Source: Rostratula benghalensis (Eukaryota > Chordata > Aves > Charadriiformes > Rostratulidae). Taken from it: 64,000 nt of DNA. The DNA lies in NCBI GenBank assembly GCA_013399305.1, contig VXAI01000020.1, positions 2,259,416 through 2,323,415 on the forward strand, given 5' to 3'. The stretch's first letter is position 1; every line of letters begins with the position of its first letter. The position numbers and the translations under genes are program-made. Below the pieces are notes generated by a model that did no database searches, was not told where the DNA came from, and worked only from the letters and a program-made list of their open reading frames with translations. Shown piece after piece: positions 12,201-27,200 of the stretch.

Positions 12201-15200
12201 AAAAACTTGAGTCTGCAAACAAAATCTGTCACACCCAATGATTTGATTGAAATTTGGAGTGAGCAAGAAAGCCATTTAAAACAGTTTCCAACATGGTTAT
12301 TTAAAATCAGTGTAAAAACACTAAAGTGAAGTCCTACCTTGCTGTGGTGGCCTGTAGGGAGGGATCTGTCTCTGACCCATCATGTGATTTCCTTGGTTAA
12401 CTTGGCCCATCATGCCCATAGGTGGCTGCTGCCCCTGGTAATGCTGCCCGCCCGCTTGTGGCATGTTGTATTGCTGGGAGGGAGGCTGCTGGTGCATCAT
12501 TGGACCTGCGAAAGGAAAAGCAGCAAACAGGCCTTCTGTTACACAGGCTCTGTAATTAAGTCTTTCAAAACGAACTTACGTGGAAAACTCAACCTTTAAA
12601 AATGCAGAAAAAAAAAAAAAATTCTGTATTTCTATAGTGCTCTCATGAGGATTCGATGTACATGAACCTACGCAAAGGCAGGTGACCAATTCAGTAACCC
12701 AATTACAAAATGGAAGTTGGCCTAAATAAGGATGCTTTCTAGATGATTGTTCTTCAAACCACACAGACACTACTTTACTCATGCACAAAGATAACTGAAA
12801 CACTTCTACCATTTTTTATTTTAAAAACCATCTGCAAAGAAAGTGTAGATGAAAACCTAATGGTGAAACCTTGAAAAGTGACAGAAAAATTATTTAACAT
12901 TGCAAACTCCTCAGTACCTGGTTTTAATACACATATAATTGTTGTTATAGTCCATCAACGAGCCACTTAGCTGTTATCACAAAATAAACAATTTTGTTTA
13001 ACTTATAAAGACAAGCCACTTGTACCAGTGAGTCAGGCAATCACACAAGAACACAAGGTCTGCCCATCACTGAATGGTCCCAAGCAGCCTGTAACAAAAA
13101 CCTCCTTTCACAGCAAGCTGCACACAGGTCCTGTGAGCCAAAGGAGAAGACCAGGACAGATCAAGTAGTGTCCATGTCTTATCAACCAAGAACATCTGGT
13201 TAAGGCTGAACTTGGAAAAATACAAACCTCAGTAATGAAAACAGACAGTTGAAGAGCACCCTACTGACACCTACAGCAATGCAAATGATTACCTATACGA
13301 GACTGCAGGTTAGGTTGATATTAACTTTTAACACAGACCAGCTTCCTCACTTCCTCTGTTCTACTACTTCAGAAAAGTTATTCCAGAACCCGCCTGGACA
13401 CGTTCCTGTGAGACCTGATCTAGGTGTTCCTGCTCTGGCAGGGGGATTGGACCAGATGATATTTCAAGGTCCCTTCCAATCCCTGATATTCTGTGATTCT
13501 GTGAAAGAGTTGTGACAAGGAGCTAAACTTCACAAACAGTGTCTTTTTATAATACATTAATTCAAGGCACTTAACACATATTGCATACTTTATAATGGTG
13601 AAAGCTACTACTACTCAGCCTCACCCCAGAAGAAAAAGGAAAGGTATCACCTAGATTTCTATATGCTAGATTTTGCCATTGCATTTAATATTTTTAAATA
13701 ACTGGGTGCTGGAGGGCAAGCAGAAAGTCCTACGTAGAAACCGCAGTACTGGAAAACAACCTAGATCCAGACAATGCTGACAATGGATTTATATAAAGAA
13801 TGGAATATATAGTCACTTAGATCTTGTCTATGTGGGGTTACCAGAGAAAGTTAAGCCAAATTAATTAATGGTATGAATTCAAAGTGCGTTAGTTAAATCC
13901 CATTAAACCCCTGTGTGGAATCTCTCAGCGAGAAGTAAAGTGGCCTTAGTTCTGTTAAGCTTCATTTTCCTCTGAAGATAAATATTGGCCACTCTTAAAA
14001 TGATCCAGTGATGCTTCTATCCTTCAGCATGGCAGTTTGCGAGTCCCAATTCTTAGGTTAAATAAACGGTTTAAATTGAGATACTGTAATTATTTTTCAC
14101 TTAGCAAAAATATACTTCATTTGTTGATCTTGTGAACAAGTCGGTAATTTAGATCATTCCATTTCACTGCTCCTCTGTTTGGAGGCACTGAGAAACATTA
14201 GGCAGCCTTGAAAAAAAAAAATAAAAACTTGTTGCCGTAATATTCCTAGATCTCAAGAAGGCTTGTTAATTAACAATATTAATATTAGTCACAATACAAT
14301 GTGATAAAATGTGTTGGGTCCCCACGGTGCAATGTAGAGGTTTTCTGCTTGCTTTTTAAATTAGAACTTCATTAACGCTTTGTAGAGCCACAATGAGAAT
14401 TCACTACCCTGCATCAGACTGTGTATTGTGTTAACAACAGAGTGCCTGGCTTCCTTCCAGTTTGGTCCACATCTCTCTCTTATCAAGAAGATACCTAAAA
14501 GAACCATAGTCTCCATCTTCTCATGCAATGAAACTGTTTTATGAGGTAGTTTTGAGGGCTGAGGCAACTTTGAATTTTTATTTTATTTTGAAAGATCAAG
14601 CCTACAATAAAGCTGCATTTATTCATCACATAATTCTTATTATGACGTAAAACTAACCTAGAAAAACCCTTCACAAAACTTGTCCAGGCAGATTTTGAGT
14701 GTCCCAAAGATGCAGACTCCACCACCTTTCTTGGCAGCCTCTTCAAGGGCACTACCAGCGTCAAAGTGAAGAAGTTGCTCCTTGTGTTTAGAAGGAACTT
14801 CTTACGTTCCAGTTTGTGCCCATTTCCTCCGGTCCTGTCACTGGGCACCACTAAAAAAAGGCTGTCCCCTTCCTCTTGACATCCACCCTTTAAGTATGTA
14901 CAGGTGTTGATCAGATCCCCTCTCAGCCTTCTCTTCTCCAGAGACCCAAATCCCTCAACCTTCCCTCGTAAAAGAGATGCTCCAGGCCTCCAATCCCCTT
15001 GGTCCTCTGCTGTATCCTCTCTCCAGCTGTTCCCTGTCCTTCCTGAACTGGGGGGCCCAGAATAACCTCCCTCAACCTGCCGGGCACACTCTACTTGATG
15101 CACTCCAGGATGCCATTGGCCCTTCTGACCACACAGGCACATTGCTGGCTCATGGTCATCTTGTTGTTCACCAGGACTCCCAGGTACTTTTCCTCAGAGC

Positions 15201-18200
15201 CACTCTCCAGCAGGTCAGCCCCCAACCTGTACTGGTGCAGGGGCTTATTCCTCCCCAGGTGCAGGACCCTACACTTGCCCTTGTTGCATTTCATCAGGTT
15301 CCTTCTCTCCCCAACTCTCCAGCCTATCCAGGTCTTGCTGGATGGCAGCACAGACTTCTGATGTGTCAGCCACCCCTCCCAGTTTTGTATTATCAGCAAA
15401 CTTGCTGAAGGTACATTCCATCCCTTCATCCAGGTCATTGATGAAAACATTGAAGAGGACTGGACCCAGTACTGACCCTTAGGGGACCCCACTTGTTAGG
15501 GACATCCAATTAGATTCTGTGCCACTTATCGTGACCCTGTGAGCTCTGTCTTTCAGTGAGTTTTCAATCCACCTCATTGTCCATTCATCTAATCCCCACT
15601 TCCTAGGATTACCTATGAGGATGCTGTGGGAGACTGTGTCAAAAGCCTTGCTGAAGTCCAGGTAGACAACATCCACCTCCCTCCCCCTCCTCTATCCATC
15701 CAGTCATGCCATTGTAGAAGGCCATCAGGTTAGACAGACATGATTTCCTCTTGGTGAATGCTCACTGCTTGCAAAAACTCTCCTTAGACACTCATAGTTT
15801 TTGGTACATTTCTATAGCTATTTATTCCAGAGAGGACAAAATATCTGATTTGTATTGAGTCCAAAATGAGTCCAAGAAAAAATTGTATTGTCCTACACAA
15901 ATATACAAGCAGACTACTCTCTTTCCAAGAAACTATTTTAACTTTGGTAGCTTTCACGTGTCAATATACTGGAAGATAGAAGTCTGAAGAAAAAGATGCT
16001 AAGAAGTAATGCTGTAGGTGCTGAAGTGTGTAGGGAATTTTGGTAGTCATTAAACAGGCACTTGAAAACCATACCGTGTGGACCCAAATCAATCGTATGG
16101 AGTAAGTGAATGTGTAAAGAAAGACAGACAATAGGTGAAAAGTGAACTGATCATTGTTCAATTAAATTAAAAATAGCCCACACTATCAAACATACATGTT
16201 TTTCTCAACTGCTCATTTCAAAGTCATCTACACCTACTAAATGGAAAAAAACTGCTCCTGCTCCAGCCAGTGTCTCATAAGGAGGAGTCATGTATAGGGA
16301 AGAAAAGATATGTGGATTTAAGTAAAAATTGACTGGTACCCAATTTTCTTATAAATGCAATGCCTGGTTGGCCATCTCTTGACAAGAAATTACTTCAGGA
16401 AACTGAAAACCTAGTCTGCAGACATGTAAGATGAACAGAAAGAAATGCAAATCAGATTAGGATCTCTCTGGATCTGCTGGCAACACATCTTTTGATGCAG
16501 CCCAGGATGTGATTGGCCTTCTGGGCTGCAAGTGCACACTGCCTGCTCATGTCCAGCTTCTCTTGTCTTTCATCAGGACCCCCCAAGTCCCTTTCCTCAG
16601 TGCTGCTTTCTAGTACTTCATCTCCTAGTCTGTACTGATAGTGAGGATTGGTCCATGTCCACTGTTGTAACCCTAGCAATGCAGCAGTCCTCAGCAACTT
16701 TTTTGTTGCTTTTCTTCATGTTTAGAAAAAAAATAAATGCTTGCTTATAAACATAAGTAATGGTGATAACTCTTGCAAGAGCTAGCTTAGGAACTCTACC
16801 ATAGAGTAAGTTTAACTGTCAGCTTTCTCAAGATCCCTGACAAAACCTACAGTTCAGATGTACTTGGTCAAATAAACCAAAATCTTAAGGGTGGTTTAAA
16901 CACTAGCTCAAAAGACTTCAAGGACACAATTTTATTTTTTGCTACTCCTAATGTATGATTTTGGTTGCAAACTAAACGCAACAAACTTTTTCACACTCAA
17001 TTCCACAAAGTTCTCATATCTTACATTAAACCATGATTTCAGGTGTAATTTAAAAAAAAAAACCAAAAACATAAAAATAAGTAATACAAAAAATTCCTTA
17101 GTTACCAACATCACCTTTCATGTTTTACACTCAGGAAGAGAGAAAGAAGCAGCACTGTGGCACCTGTTTAATCTTTTTTCAAGATAGGAGAACAGCAGCA
17201 TCTTCTACAGCTAGACAGCCTACAAATCCAGCTCTAGCATGATGATACTTCAGAAAGTGGAGGCATTTTTATTTTTCTTTAATAGATTAGATATCAAAAA
17301 AACTGAGAATGCCCTGCTTTGTCCATAATATCAAGGCTACTGTAAGCAGTTAAGGCATTGAAGCTAACAGCCTCTGCTTATGTGGGAATAAAGACAGTGA
17401 AACATACACAAAAAGGTCCACAACCTCAGCAACAATTTTATCCTTATTTGTCATACCCTGAATATGTTTATATTTCAGGTAACATTGAATGTTCCTATAT
17501 TTAAGTTCCTCTCTTTATGTGGACAAAAGACAGGAATTCTGAACCTGCCTCATCTCTGCTGTTGCTGGAGCATCCTCATATTTGCCTGTAATTGAAAGAG
17601 CTCTGAAACTTTTATGCAATTTTTGGAAGTTATATAAACAGAACTGTCATTAAAAAAATATCAGCACCAGATTAACAATTGGTGTTCTGCAAATGATTGA
17701 GCCGAGGTGACATTCTCATGTAGAGTTCACCTGTTAAAAGCAAACTAGTTCCCCTCCCTCACCCCAAGCAACATAAAATGCTCAAAAAATAGACTGGGGA
17801 GTTTGGCAATTTTGCTTCAAGCAAGTGCACAGAATTCTAGCAAAAGGATCTCAGGAGCAAAGTTTCCGAGATGGTCAAGTTATGATTTCTTGGCCCTTAA
17901 AGTATTTCAATTGTACTGTTTGTTATTATTTTCTGTATAAGATACATTATAAATAAATGAGAGGAATTTCCATGTAAGTTTCAGGTTCCAGAAAGTTGTG
18001 CTTACAACTCCCCCATGAAAAGTCAAAAAACTGGCAATACTTTAAGTATTTCATTCAACTGAAGTAGCTTCCCATACAGAAGAGGAAATGGACCCCTAAG
18101 AAAGGGGTTTCTTCCACAATCACTCGGCTCTTGTTGCTTCCTGTATTTTCCCAAAAGGTAGCCAAGATTTCTTGTGGATGTCCCAGGCTGCTACAGTAGC

Positions 18201-21200
18201 TTTTTAATCAAGAGCCTTCTACAGAATCTTCTACTACACTCTGATTCCGAAGTCCAAAATGACTTTTAATTGGAGTTTACTGTATAGAAACAATACCATG
18301 ACAATTTTTCTTATCATTTGAGATATTCTTCTGGCTAACATAGTATAAACTAGTGCAAATCAATAATGAGCAAAAAGCAGGGACTATAAGTAAAACAATG
18401 GACTGCACTTTTTAATTTTTACTTCCTAACACCATCTGCCTCAAAATATGCGTGTACAGCAAGATGTTTTGCTAAAGAAGAGTACATGACAAAGTTAAGG
18501 TGAAGCTACCCAAAAATTAGATAAAACTTTTCTGCATATTATGGTGTCTTGATTATATGATTGTATGCTCTTTTCCTAGAAGTACTTGCCTCATTGAGGA
18601 CACAGGAGATACTACTCACTGAAAAGCCATTTCAGTATTTTGTTTCCTCCTAATTGTTTGTGTGAGATGTCATTGCCTGGTGAAATACTGAAGACAGAAT
18701 TATTAAATTTACTCATGGGATTTCTTATGGCACTCATAACTAAAATGCCCAAATCTTCATAATGAATGTTTCACAACACTCCCATGAAATCAGATAGTAT
18801 TATAATCTTACCATCAGATTTATTCCTTTACAGATGGGAACCATGCAGGGAAAGATTAAGGTCAAAACCATCTAATTTTTAACAGCCAACTTGAGATGCT
18901 AAGTCCTTATCTTCCAGAATATTTAACATTGTATTTAGTGAGTGCTGTTATTTAATGTTTGATATAGTAGGATGTCTCATTCTCAATATGGATCATCCCC
19001 CTTTACAAGAAACAACATGTGCTTAGAGGTTCACAAGTACCTCCTAGCAACAATATGAAGTTCAGAATATTTCTGTTTCTGAACTGCAGTGCTTGCTACC
19101 AGTTAGAAATCCTCAAGTCACAATCTACTACTTCCCTTTTTGTTAAGCTGCATCTCAAAGCATTTCTTAGTAGATATTCTCATTCTTGTTTCTTCACTGA
19201 TATGGGAAACCTGCAGCGTCCAAGCTTGGCTGGGACCCTCTGCCCAGCCAGACTGGATCCTGGCTACCCATCCAAATCTCTCGCAGTCTCATGGGTTTCT
19301 CTGCCATTCTCTCCCCTGCTGCCTTGGAGTCACAAGACTGAAGGTGTAAAAAAACATCTCCTCCAATCTGTCACCAAATCTCAAAACAAATCCAATAACT
19401 AAGAGCAGAAAATGGAGAAAACTTATTAAGTAGACCTGATTGGGAGCATTCTTAAGTCAAAAACCTTAGCTACCAATACATAACAAACATACACATCTTC
19501 AGCTTTAACTCTGCCCCCCAGATATTTAAAATTTGACTAATTTGGGACAGTATTTTAACTGAAACAGGAAATAGCACCTTGGTGTAACAGACAAATTTCA
19601 AAGCCTTGCTCTAAAGCAAGGGGTATCTGCACTCCTACATTTACACATGAAGTGCTCTACTAACCAATGTGTTTGTGAGACACTGAAACATTTTAAAGAA
19701 TGTAGTTTTTCACTCCACTGTCAAAAATGGCTCTCCATTTCTGAAAAAAAAAAAAAAAAACCAAAAAACCAACCAGCCTTGAAGCAGACATTTGGAATGG
19801 GAAAAAAAAAAAAAATCTCAGCCCACCGGCTCAAAATTTGGCAAAGTTAGAATTACCTAATGCAAAAGCCTATCGTGGCTCTAGGTGCAGGCAACAGTAC
19901 CAGCTCTTGTTCTAACTAAAGATTTTGTTCTTGAATGCATAATTTGGTTAGACACTGCTTTATTCTTTATTCCCCAAAGCCACTTCAGCACTATTATTTG
20001 TTCAGAACAGAAGCCTTTTAAGTATCTTTCAGCCTAATTTCTAATGAGCAATTTTCAAGTTTGACAGAGTAGTGAAAATACAGCAGGGGAACAAGGAAGA
20101 GTAAAGAACGCTACTTGGAGACAGAAAAATCACTAGTCCTAAATCATAAACCAGTCAAAGTTGTTTTCTGCAGAGCAACTTTGTGGGTGGCTCCCTCACG
20201 CATACTGCTGCATATTTATTGACAACTCTGCAACTAAGAAATTTCAACTGAACACACACAGGACTTTTCTGAAGCGTCTTACAACATTTAGTAAATTACT
20301 CCATTACATATAGCCCAGAATACACAGATAAATTGGCAGTTCAGAGAGACAGACAAAAATACTCCCACCTGTGACAGTTTCCTCTGCTTTATGCCTATTT
20401 TTTGTTTCCTCTGCTGCTAAATTTTAAGAAAAATACCATTAACAGCGTGGACAATGAAGGATTTCAACTTCCCACCTTCACTACCGGCATGGAAACTGCA
20501 CTAACAGCTGCTTCTTCTTGACTCATTTTTGATCTCTCATTAACTCAGTCTTTGTTTCGTACCCTTCTGTGACCCAATAACCACACTGATCAGTATGACC
20601 TGGTCTGCTCTTACACCCCAGGAACAAACAGTACCTACCTAACAAAAGGGAGCTTTAGTCTCCAATGAGATTATACTGCAGTGAGAATCCATGCCACTGG
20701 AGGATGATTTTTTCTACAATGACCAGGAAGGGAGAAACATACTCTCTACAGCATTAGAAGAAAGACAAAAACCTCAACTCAAGTCATATTCTTCAGCTGA
20801 TATATCCATAAGAGTTCTTATTTGCCATGTAAACATGGCAGAAGCATTTTTTTTAATTCTGCAGTAGGTCTTCTAGCAGGTGCTATGTCCAGATCCAATG
20901 TAGTAACAGATTTAACAGCTAAACTGAAAATACTGCTTGCTGACTTGCAAAGCACATTCATAAGAATATGCAATATACATACAATTTAATAATTTGGTCT
21001 GTTGTGACTCTAATGCAATATTTTAATTCTGCAATGTCCTTGGCACTTCAACAAGGACCTTACTGTCAACAGGATACATCATCTGTCTATGCTATGTAAA
21101 TATCGCAGATACAAAAGTAGTTTTGAATTTTACCATATATGCAATGACATCTCCTGAAAACAGTAGGGAGTACCAGATTTGTTCCTGGAACTGAGTTTTG

Positions 21201-24200
21201 TTTCTTTAAGATTAACAGACATTCCACGTTAAAACAGCATGCAGCAGAGAACAAAGATTAATTAGGCACACAAATCTGAGGGCTACCTGACTTTAAGTTT
21301 TCACTTTACCCAAGAGACTGAAGAGCAAAGATGTATTTTACAAGCTTGAGAAATAATAACACTTAGATAGAAGTGTAAAGTCTGAGAAAGATAAACAGTA
21401 GTTCAAACTTTTAACTGGTGAAAGCAGATCCATTCCCAGATTCTCACACAATACCTGAAAACAAGTCAATGTCTGCAAATAAGCAAAAAGTCTTTGACAC
21501 ATGGTAGGAAGAGATGTAGTCCTCCAAACATGGATACAAATATATTTAAAGAAGGAAATCTACAAGAAAAGATTGTTAAGAGAGGTCTATACCTGAGATG
21601 TTGCCTTTTTACAGAAGCTACCAAACATCTTACTTACCTTGGTTTGGTTGCATGTTCATGTTTGGTCTGGGACCATAGTTGCCCATGGGCTGTCCCTGGC
21701 TCATAGTCATCTGATTTTGCACTGGCATGCTCTGGGAGGATGGCACTGAGTGATTATAGCCACCCATTGACCCATGGCTACTTGAAGGCATGTTCATGGA
21801 ACTGTTTGTCATATTAAGTTGGTTAGGTCCAGGTCCTTGCATAGGCATATGGTTAGGTCCTTCAGAAAGAAAAACAGGCAAAAGGAAAAAAAAAATGTTT
21901 AAAAGTAGGTATCATAAAGCAAACAAATGTAGTCATGTTGAACCATGAAGCTGAATAAAAGTTTATTAAATACAATTACATTAAAACAAAGATGTAACAG
22001 TTTGCTCATGATATGCTAAATTAAATTAAAAAATAGTTAACAACAGTAACAATTCAGTTCTACTATGTAATACATTTTCTTTTGCCAAGCAGCTGAAGCT
22101 ACTAAAACAAAAGCATAAAAATATCATACAGCTCATCTATATGATATATCCATATCATATGCAAAATTGTCTTCTTAGTATTCACAGAACACACCCTGGA
22201 TTTCAACCTGAATGGCACAATCTCAGTTTAACAGCCAGCTTGGAAGCTGTATCACAACCACACATGTAAATGTTACAATAGCTGTAACGTTTCTGTTTAT
22301 TCAAACAAACCATACTAGAGATTTCTCTGAAAGTAACAGTTAATATTTTTTTCCAAAGCCAAGCAGTATTAACACTAACAGGGTACAAATACGTGTAGAA
22401 TAAAAATGACTGAAGGCATATTCAATATTGTTTGAACATATAATCTGTGGCCAATATCCTGCAACTGTATTTACAGATTAGTTAAGTGGGAGATGATGAC
22501 TGGAAGGGCAGGCATCAAATTATCAGCTCATCTCTCAAGCTTGCAAAGGATCAAAGAAAATTAACCTGTCCACATACTCATGAGGCAAACTACATCTCTT
22601 CACACTTTATTTCCCTTTTCTGGACAACACAGGTTAGATTGGGTTGTTCTCTGACCGTCAATGTTTTAAAAAGCATAAACAGTACAACACCACCAGATCA
22701 GTTTTCTCATTACTTTAGTTGGGATAAGTGAGCAGCTACCAGGAGTAAAACTAGTAAGAGATGTGACTGGATGTAAGTATGACTTGGACAAGCTTGAGAA
22801 ATGGGCCCATGTGAACTCCATGAGGTTCAACAAGGCCAAGTGCAGGGTCCCGCACCCGGGTCAGGGCAACCATTGGTATCAACACAGGCTGGGGATGAAG
22901 GGATTGAGAGCAGCCTTGCCAAGAGGGACCTGGAGGTACTGGTGGATGAGAAGCTGGACATGAGCTGGTAATGTGCGTTCATGGCCCAGAAAGCCAACTG
23001 TATCCTGGGCCGCACCTAAAGAAGCATGGTCAAGGGAGGTGATTCTGCTCCTCTGCTCCACTCTGGTGAGACCCCACCTGGAGTACCATGTCCAGCTCTG
23101 GAGCCGTCAGCCCAGGAAGGACATGGACCTGTTAGAGTAGGTTTAGAGGAGGACCACAAAAGTGATGAGAGGGATGGAGCAGCTCTCCTGTGAGGACAGA
23201 CTGAGAGAGTTGGGGTTGTTCAGCCTGGAGAAGAGAAGGCTCTGGGGAGACCTTATTGCAGCCTTTACATACTTGAAGGGAGCTTGTAAGAAAGATGGGT
23301 ACAAACTTTAAGAAGACCTATTACAACAGGACAAGGAGTAATGGTTTTAAACTAAAAGAGGGTAGATTCAGACAAGATATAAGGAAGACATTTTCTACAA
23401 TGAGAGTGGTGAAACACTGGCCCAGATTGCCCAGAGAAATGGTAGATGTCCCATCCCTGGATATATTCTAAAACAGGCTGGACAGGGCTCCAAGTAATCT
23501 AATCTAGTTGAAGATGTTCCTGCTCATTGCAGGGGAGGCTGGACTAGATGACCTTGTAAGGTCCTTTCCAACCCAAACTATTCTATGATTCCACAAAGAA
23601 AAAAAAAAAAAGCAAATAAAGTGCAGAGATTATGCACATGTCAAGGACATGAGAGGTTTATGAAGATATCTACAACCAGAGCAATGTGACAGAATAGGTC
23701 AGCTGTAAACAAGACAAGCATTGATACATGCAGAGTTCATCAATAAGATGCCATTGCTGCTAAACACATCAGAGGTGGGGTTTTTTAAGCTACAAAACCC
23801 TAAGAAATACAGAAAACTTAGAGGAGGCGGCAAAAAGAAATTATGTCAGTAGAGATGTAGGAAGATAGTGATTTAGTTACTTATCTCCCCATGCAAACAA
23901 AAATCCCCCAAAACCAAACCAAAACAAAAATCCCACAAAGCCAAGTGTCTACTTTCTGTAAACAGCTCCTGATTCCTGTCTTGGCTAAAGAAATAACTGC
24001 ACTAATCTAGGACAGAGTGAAGGCTAAAATAAGGACATGGAGCTGTACACAAGGTCACGGAGGTAATACCAACTGAGCTGCAAACAAAAAGACATGAAAA
24101 AAAAAAGATGGCAATTATCAAGGAACACAGCTAGTAAAAGCCAACATGAAGAAATATAGAATACATTTAAGAATAGATTTATCCTCTTGCCCTTTTCCAG

Positions 24201-27200
24201 GCACCTTACTGAAACAAACATGTAAGCATATTTCATCAAGGGAAGTGAAAAAGTTAAAAGATTTCATATGCACAATTCCCTGTTGCTGCAAAACAATATG
24301 AGCAAAGATTGCTGAATGGTACAAAGGCAGATCCACCACAAATATTCAGCATCTCCTTCCAAATCCAGACTATCCTTATTTTGCATTACACAAACCCTCA
24401 GTCACTGTAACTCTTCAGACAGTAATTTTTTTTTAAGGTAAAAGCCATAATGCATCACAAGTATAGATGATACTCAATTCCACCATGGGCTGAAAAAGGT
24501 TCATCATGACTGTTTTTGCTGGTAAACGGACACAGACACTCATGCATCAAGGGATGCAATTAAGGGCCTCAGCAGCACTTCAGTTCCTTTATTAACCAGA
24601 ACACAAGTATGAGAAAAGTCATCCTTTGCCCTTTAGGTAACAGGACAGGTCTACAGCAGACCTTTAAATTAACTCATTCCCTGACCATCACTAGGCAGGT
24701 CTTTTAATGCTCCCATCCACCATTCCACCAATACTCAAGTCACATGGAAGCCCCTGCTCAGATCAGACCTCTCAGAAATCCTTAGCTGGTGTTTTAGAGA
24801 GCCTGCACTTCATTTCTTCCAGATTGGTCAACTTGTTGCTAGGGACCCTGGAATCTCTCAGTTTGTTTGCACCTTAGTGATTTAATTCCTTTAGGACAGA
24901 TTCTTTCTTCATAGAATAACACGGGTTGGAAGGGGCCCAGGGACATCAGGGAACAGCAATCTGTTCTAGTGGGAAGCGTCCCTGCCCATGGCAGGGAGGT
25001 TGGAACTCAATGATCTTTAAGGTCCCTTTCAACTCTAACCATTCTATGATATCCCACTAGAAAAGATTGCATAGTCTCATTCAGCCCAGTGTGGAACACT
25101 TACAGGGATGGGACACCCACAACTTCTCTGGTCAATCTGTTCTAGTACCTCACCACCCTCACAGTAAAGAATTTCTTCTTGCTATCTAATCTAAATCTTC
25201 CCTCTTTCAGTTTAAAATTGTTACCCCTCATCCTGCCGCTGCACTCCCTGATAAAGAGTCCCTCTCCATCCCTCCTGTAGGCCCCCCTTCAGGTACTGGA
25301 AGACCATTGTAAGGGCTCCCTGGAACCTTCCCTTCTCCATGCTGAACAACCCCAATTCTTTCAGCCTGTCTCAGGTATTTAAGGGTTGGGGGTTTTTTTG
25401 TCTGGCTTCTATTACAAAGTTTCTATATAACTTTAGAGTAAGTGACCAATAAACAGAAAGCAAATGCACACACTGCAGAAATGTCTACGAAATAAACAAA
25501 GGCTTACATACAGGTAAACTGGTAAATACTTAAAGAAAAGAATCATTCAGCTATCCACTTAACAAGATGATTCTGTTTCCCCTTCTCCAAGGCCTAACTA
25601 TGAAATGATCTTAGCATGCCTTTCTGATATTAGAGATGCCCTCATCTTAAGCTGTTTATCTTCACATCCTCAGAGACAACCTTAAACAGAGAAGGGAAGG
25701 AACAGACATTAAAAAGAGGGAATATGTTGGAAGAAAGGCTAAATTAAAGCTTAGTTGGAAACTGTATTTAAGTATCTGTCTAGGTGAATACCAAAACAAA
25801 CCTATTTACCTTTCACATGTTTTCATAAGAGCTCTTTTCTTATTCTATCTAATTACAAAATATGTATGTTTAAGGAGTGACTTTTCTCCCCAGTGGCTCT
25901 GCAGTGAAGTCATTATGCTCATATTGTGACTTAGTAATCCTTCTCCTTGGAAAAGATCATTATAATAACAATAATATGATTACACTAGAGGGTCAAAGAG
26001 ACTGATTTGTGAGGAGAGGCAATGCTATTCTCCATGGGAGCTGATGGATCTTAGACGGATAGAGGACTCCACAACCAGAATCACTCTGCCCTACTTAAGG
26101 GGCAGCATATATTGCTCTTTCTTCTTCCAAATGCAAACCATGACCAACGTGTATGATGAAACTAACTTCTTCTCTAGATCTTTTATTACACTTCTTACAC
26201 TAAGCCTCTCAAGACTATTCAGCTATTCTTCTCAGAAAAACTGTCACTATCAGGTCTGTTTTATCAGGATTTGCGCCAAAATTAGAGACTACAGCAATTT
26301 TTACTTTGTATTAAGTTTTACACGGTTATTTACTGTGCTTGCTGGCATGCAGCTTATCCTTGTGACCACCTAGAGATGAATTTTCAAAGATCCTTTGACA
26401 GCAGTTTCCTTTCTTGGAAGAATCAATACCTTGAAGAGCTTTTGTACGAAAAGTTTCTCCATACTAAAAAAATGAAGGGGTCCTGAACAAAAGCAATCCT
26501 GGGAATGCAATTTTAAGATGAAAGCCAATTCACGTGAAATAGGCAGTATGACTTTATGAGAAGAAATTCTGGAAAACAGCCTCTATATAAAGAAGCAAGC
26601 TTTTCCAGGGTCTACTCCATTCTGATCTGACTGCTAAAGGGAATACTCACCCCAAAGCCAGTAGGTACAATATGGAATTTTATCATCTTGTTTAACTGCT
26701 TTGTTTCTGACTTCCCAAGCACTTTTCTTTTTGTTACAAAACAGGATGGCATAAAAACTGACTTAAAATTTACACCTAGAACAATAATCTGGAGGCCACT
26801 TCTTTACAAACCCCTTATGATTCAACCCATCTTCAATAATAAAGAACACAGAGGATTAGTGGAAGGTGGATCACTTTCTGTATAAAAGAGATATTTATTT
26901 TTTTTTAATCATTTACCCACATTCAAAACATCCTCTTTAAGATGTATCTATTTTACTATTATCTAATGATTTAGCTACAATGATTTCACGTTATCTTTTT
27001 TATGGAAGGATTTGTGTTCACTCAGCCACAGGCCAATACCTTTCCCCAATAAGCCTTCTAAAGCCAGCTGTACTGCACGGTTTCAAACAGACTAAATTTA
27101 GCCAGTTCTGTTCATCAGAGGAATGCTGTGTGTCAGCTACATCAAAGCCCAAGGGCAGCCTGATAAACACTGAATACAGGTCACGTAGCTCTGTAGCTAA

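Larger units (their letters stand above)
12506..21637 (-). other. SS18: SS18 intron 5
   Basis: This 9.1 kb intron hosts three CR1 fragments (13383-13505, 14680-15775 and 16458-16660). The rest is unremarkable AT-rich DNA with A-runs near 19743-19760 and 19801-19814. No host exon was identified. Confidence 0.85.

Noticed and set aside
14495..15492. Large minus-strand frames (215 and 133 codons) in intron 5
   Set aside because: They are frameshifted CR1 LINE ORF2 and 3' sequence, not host genes.
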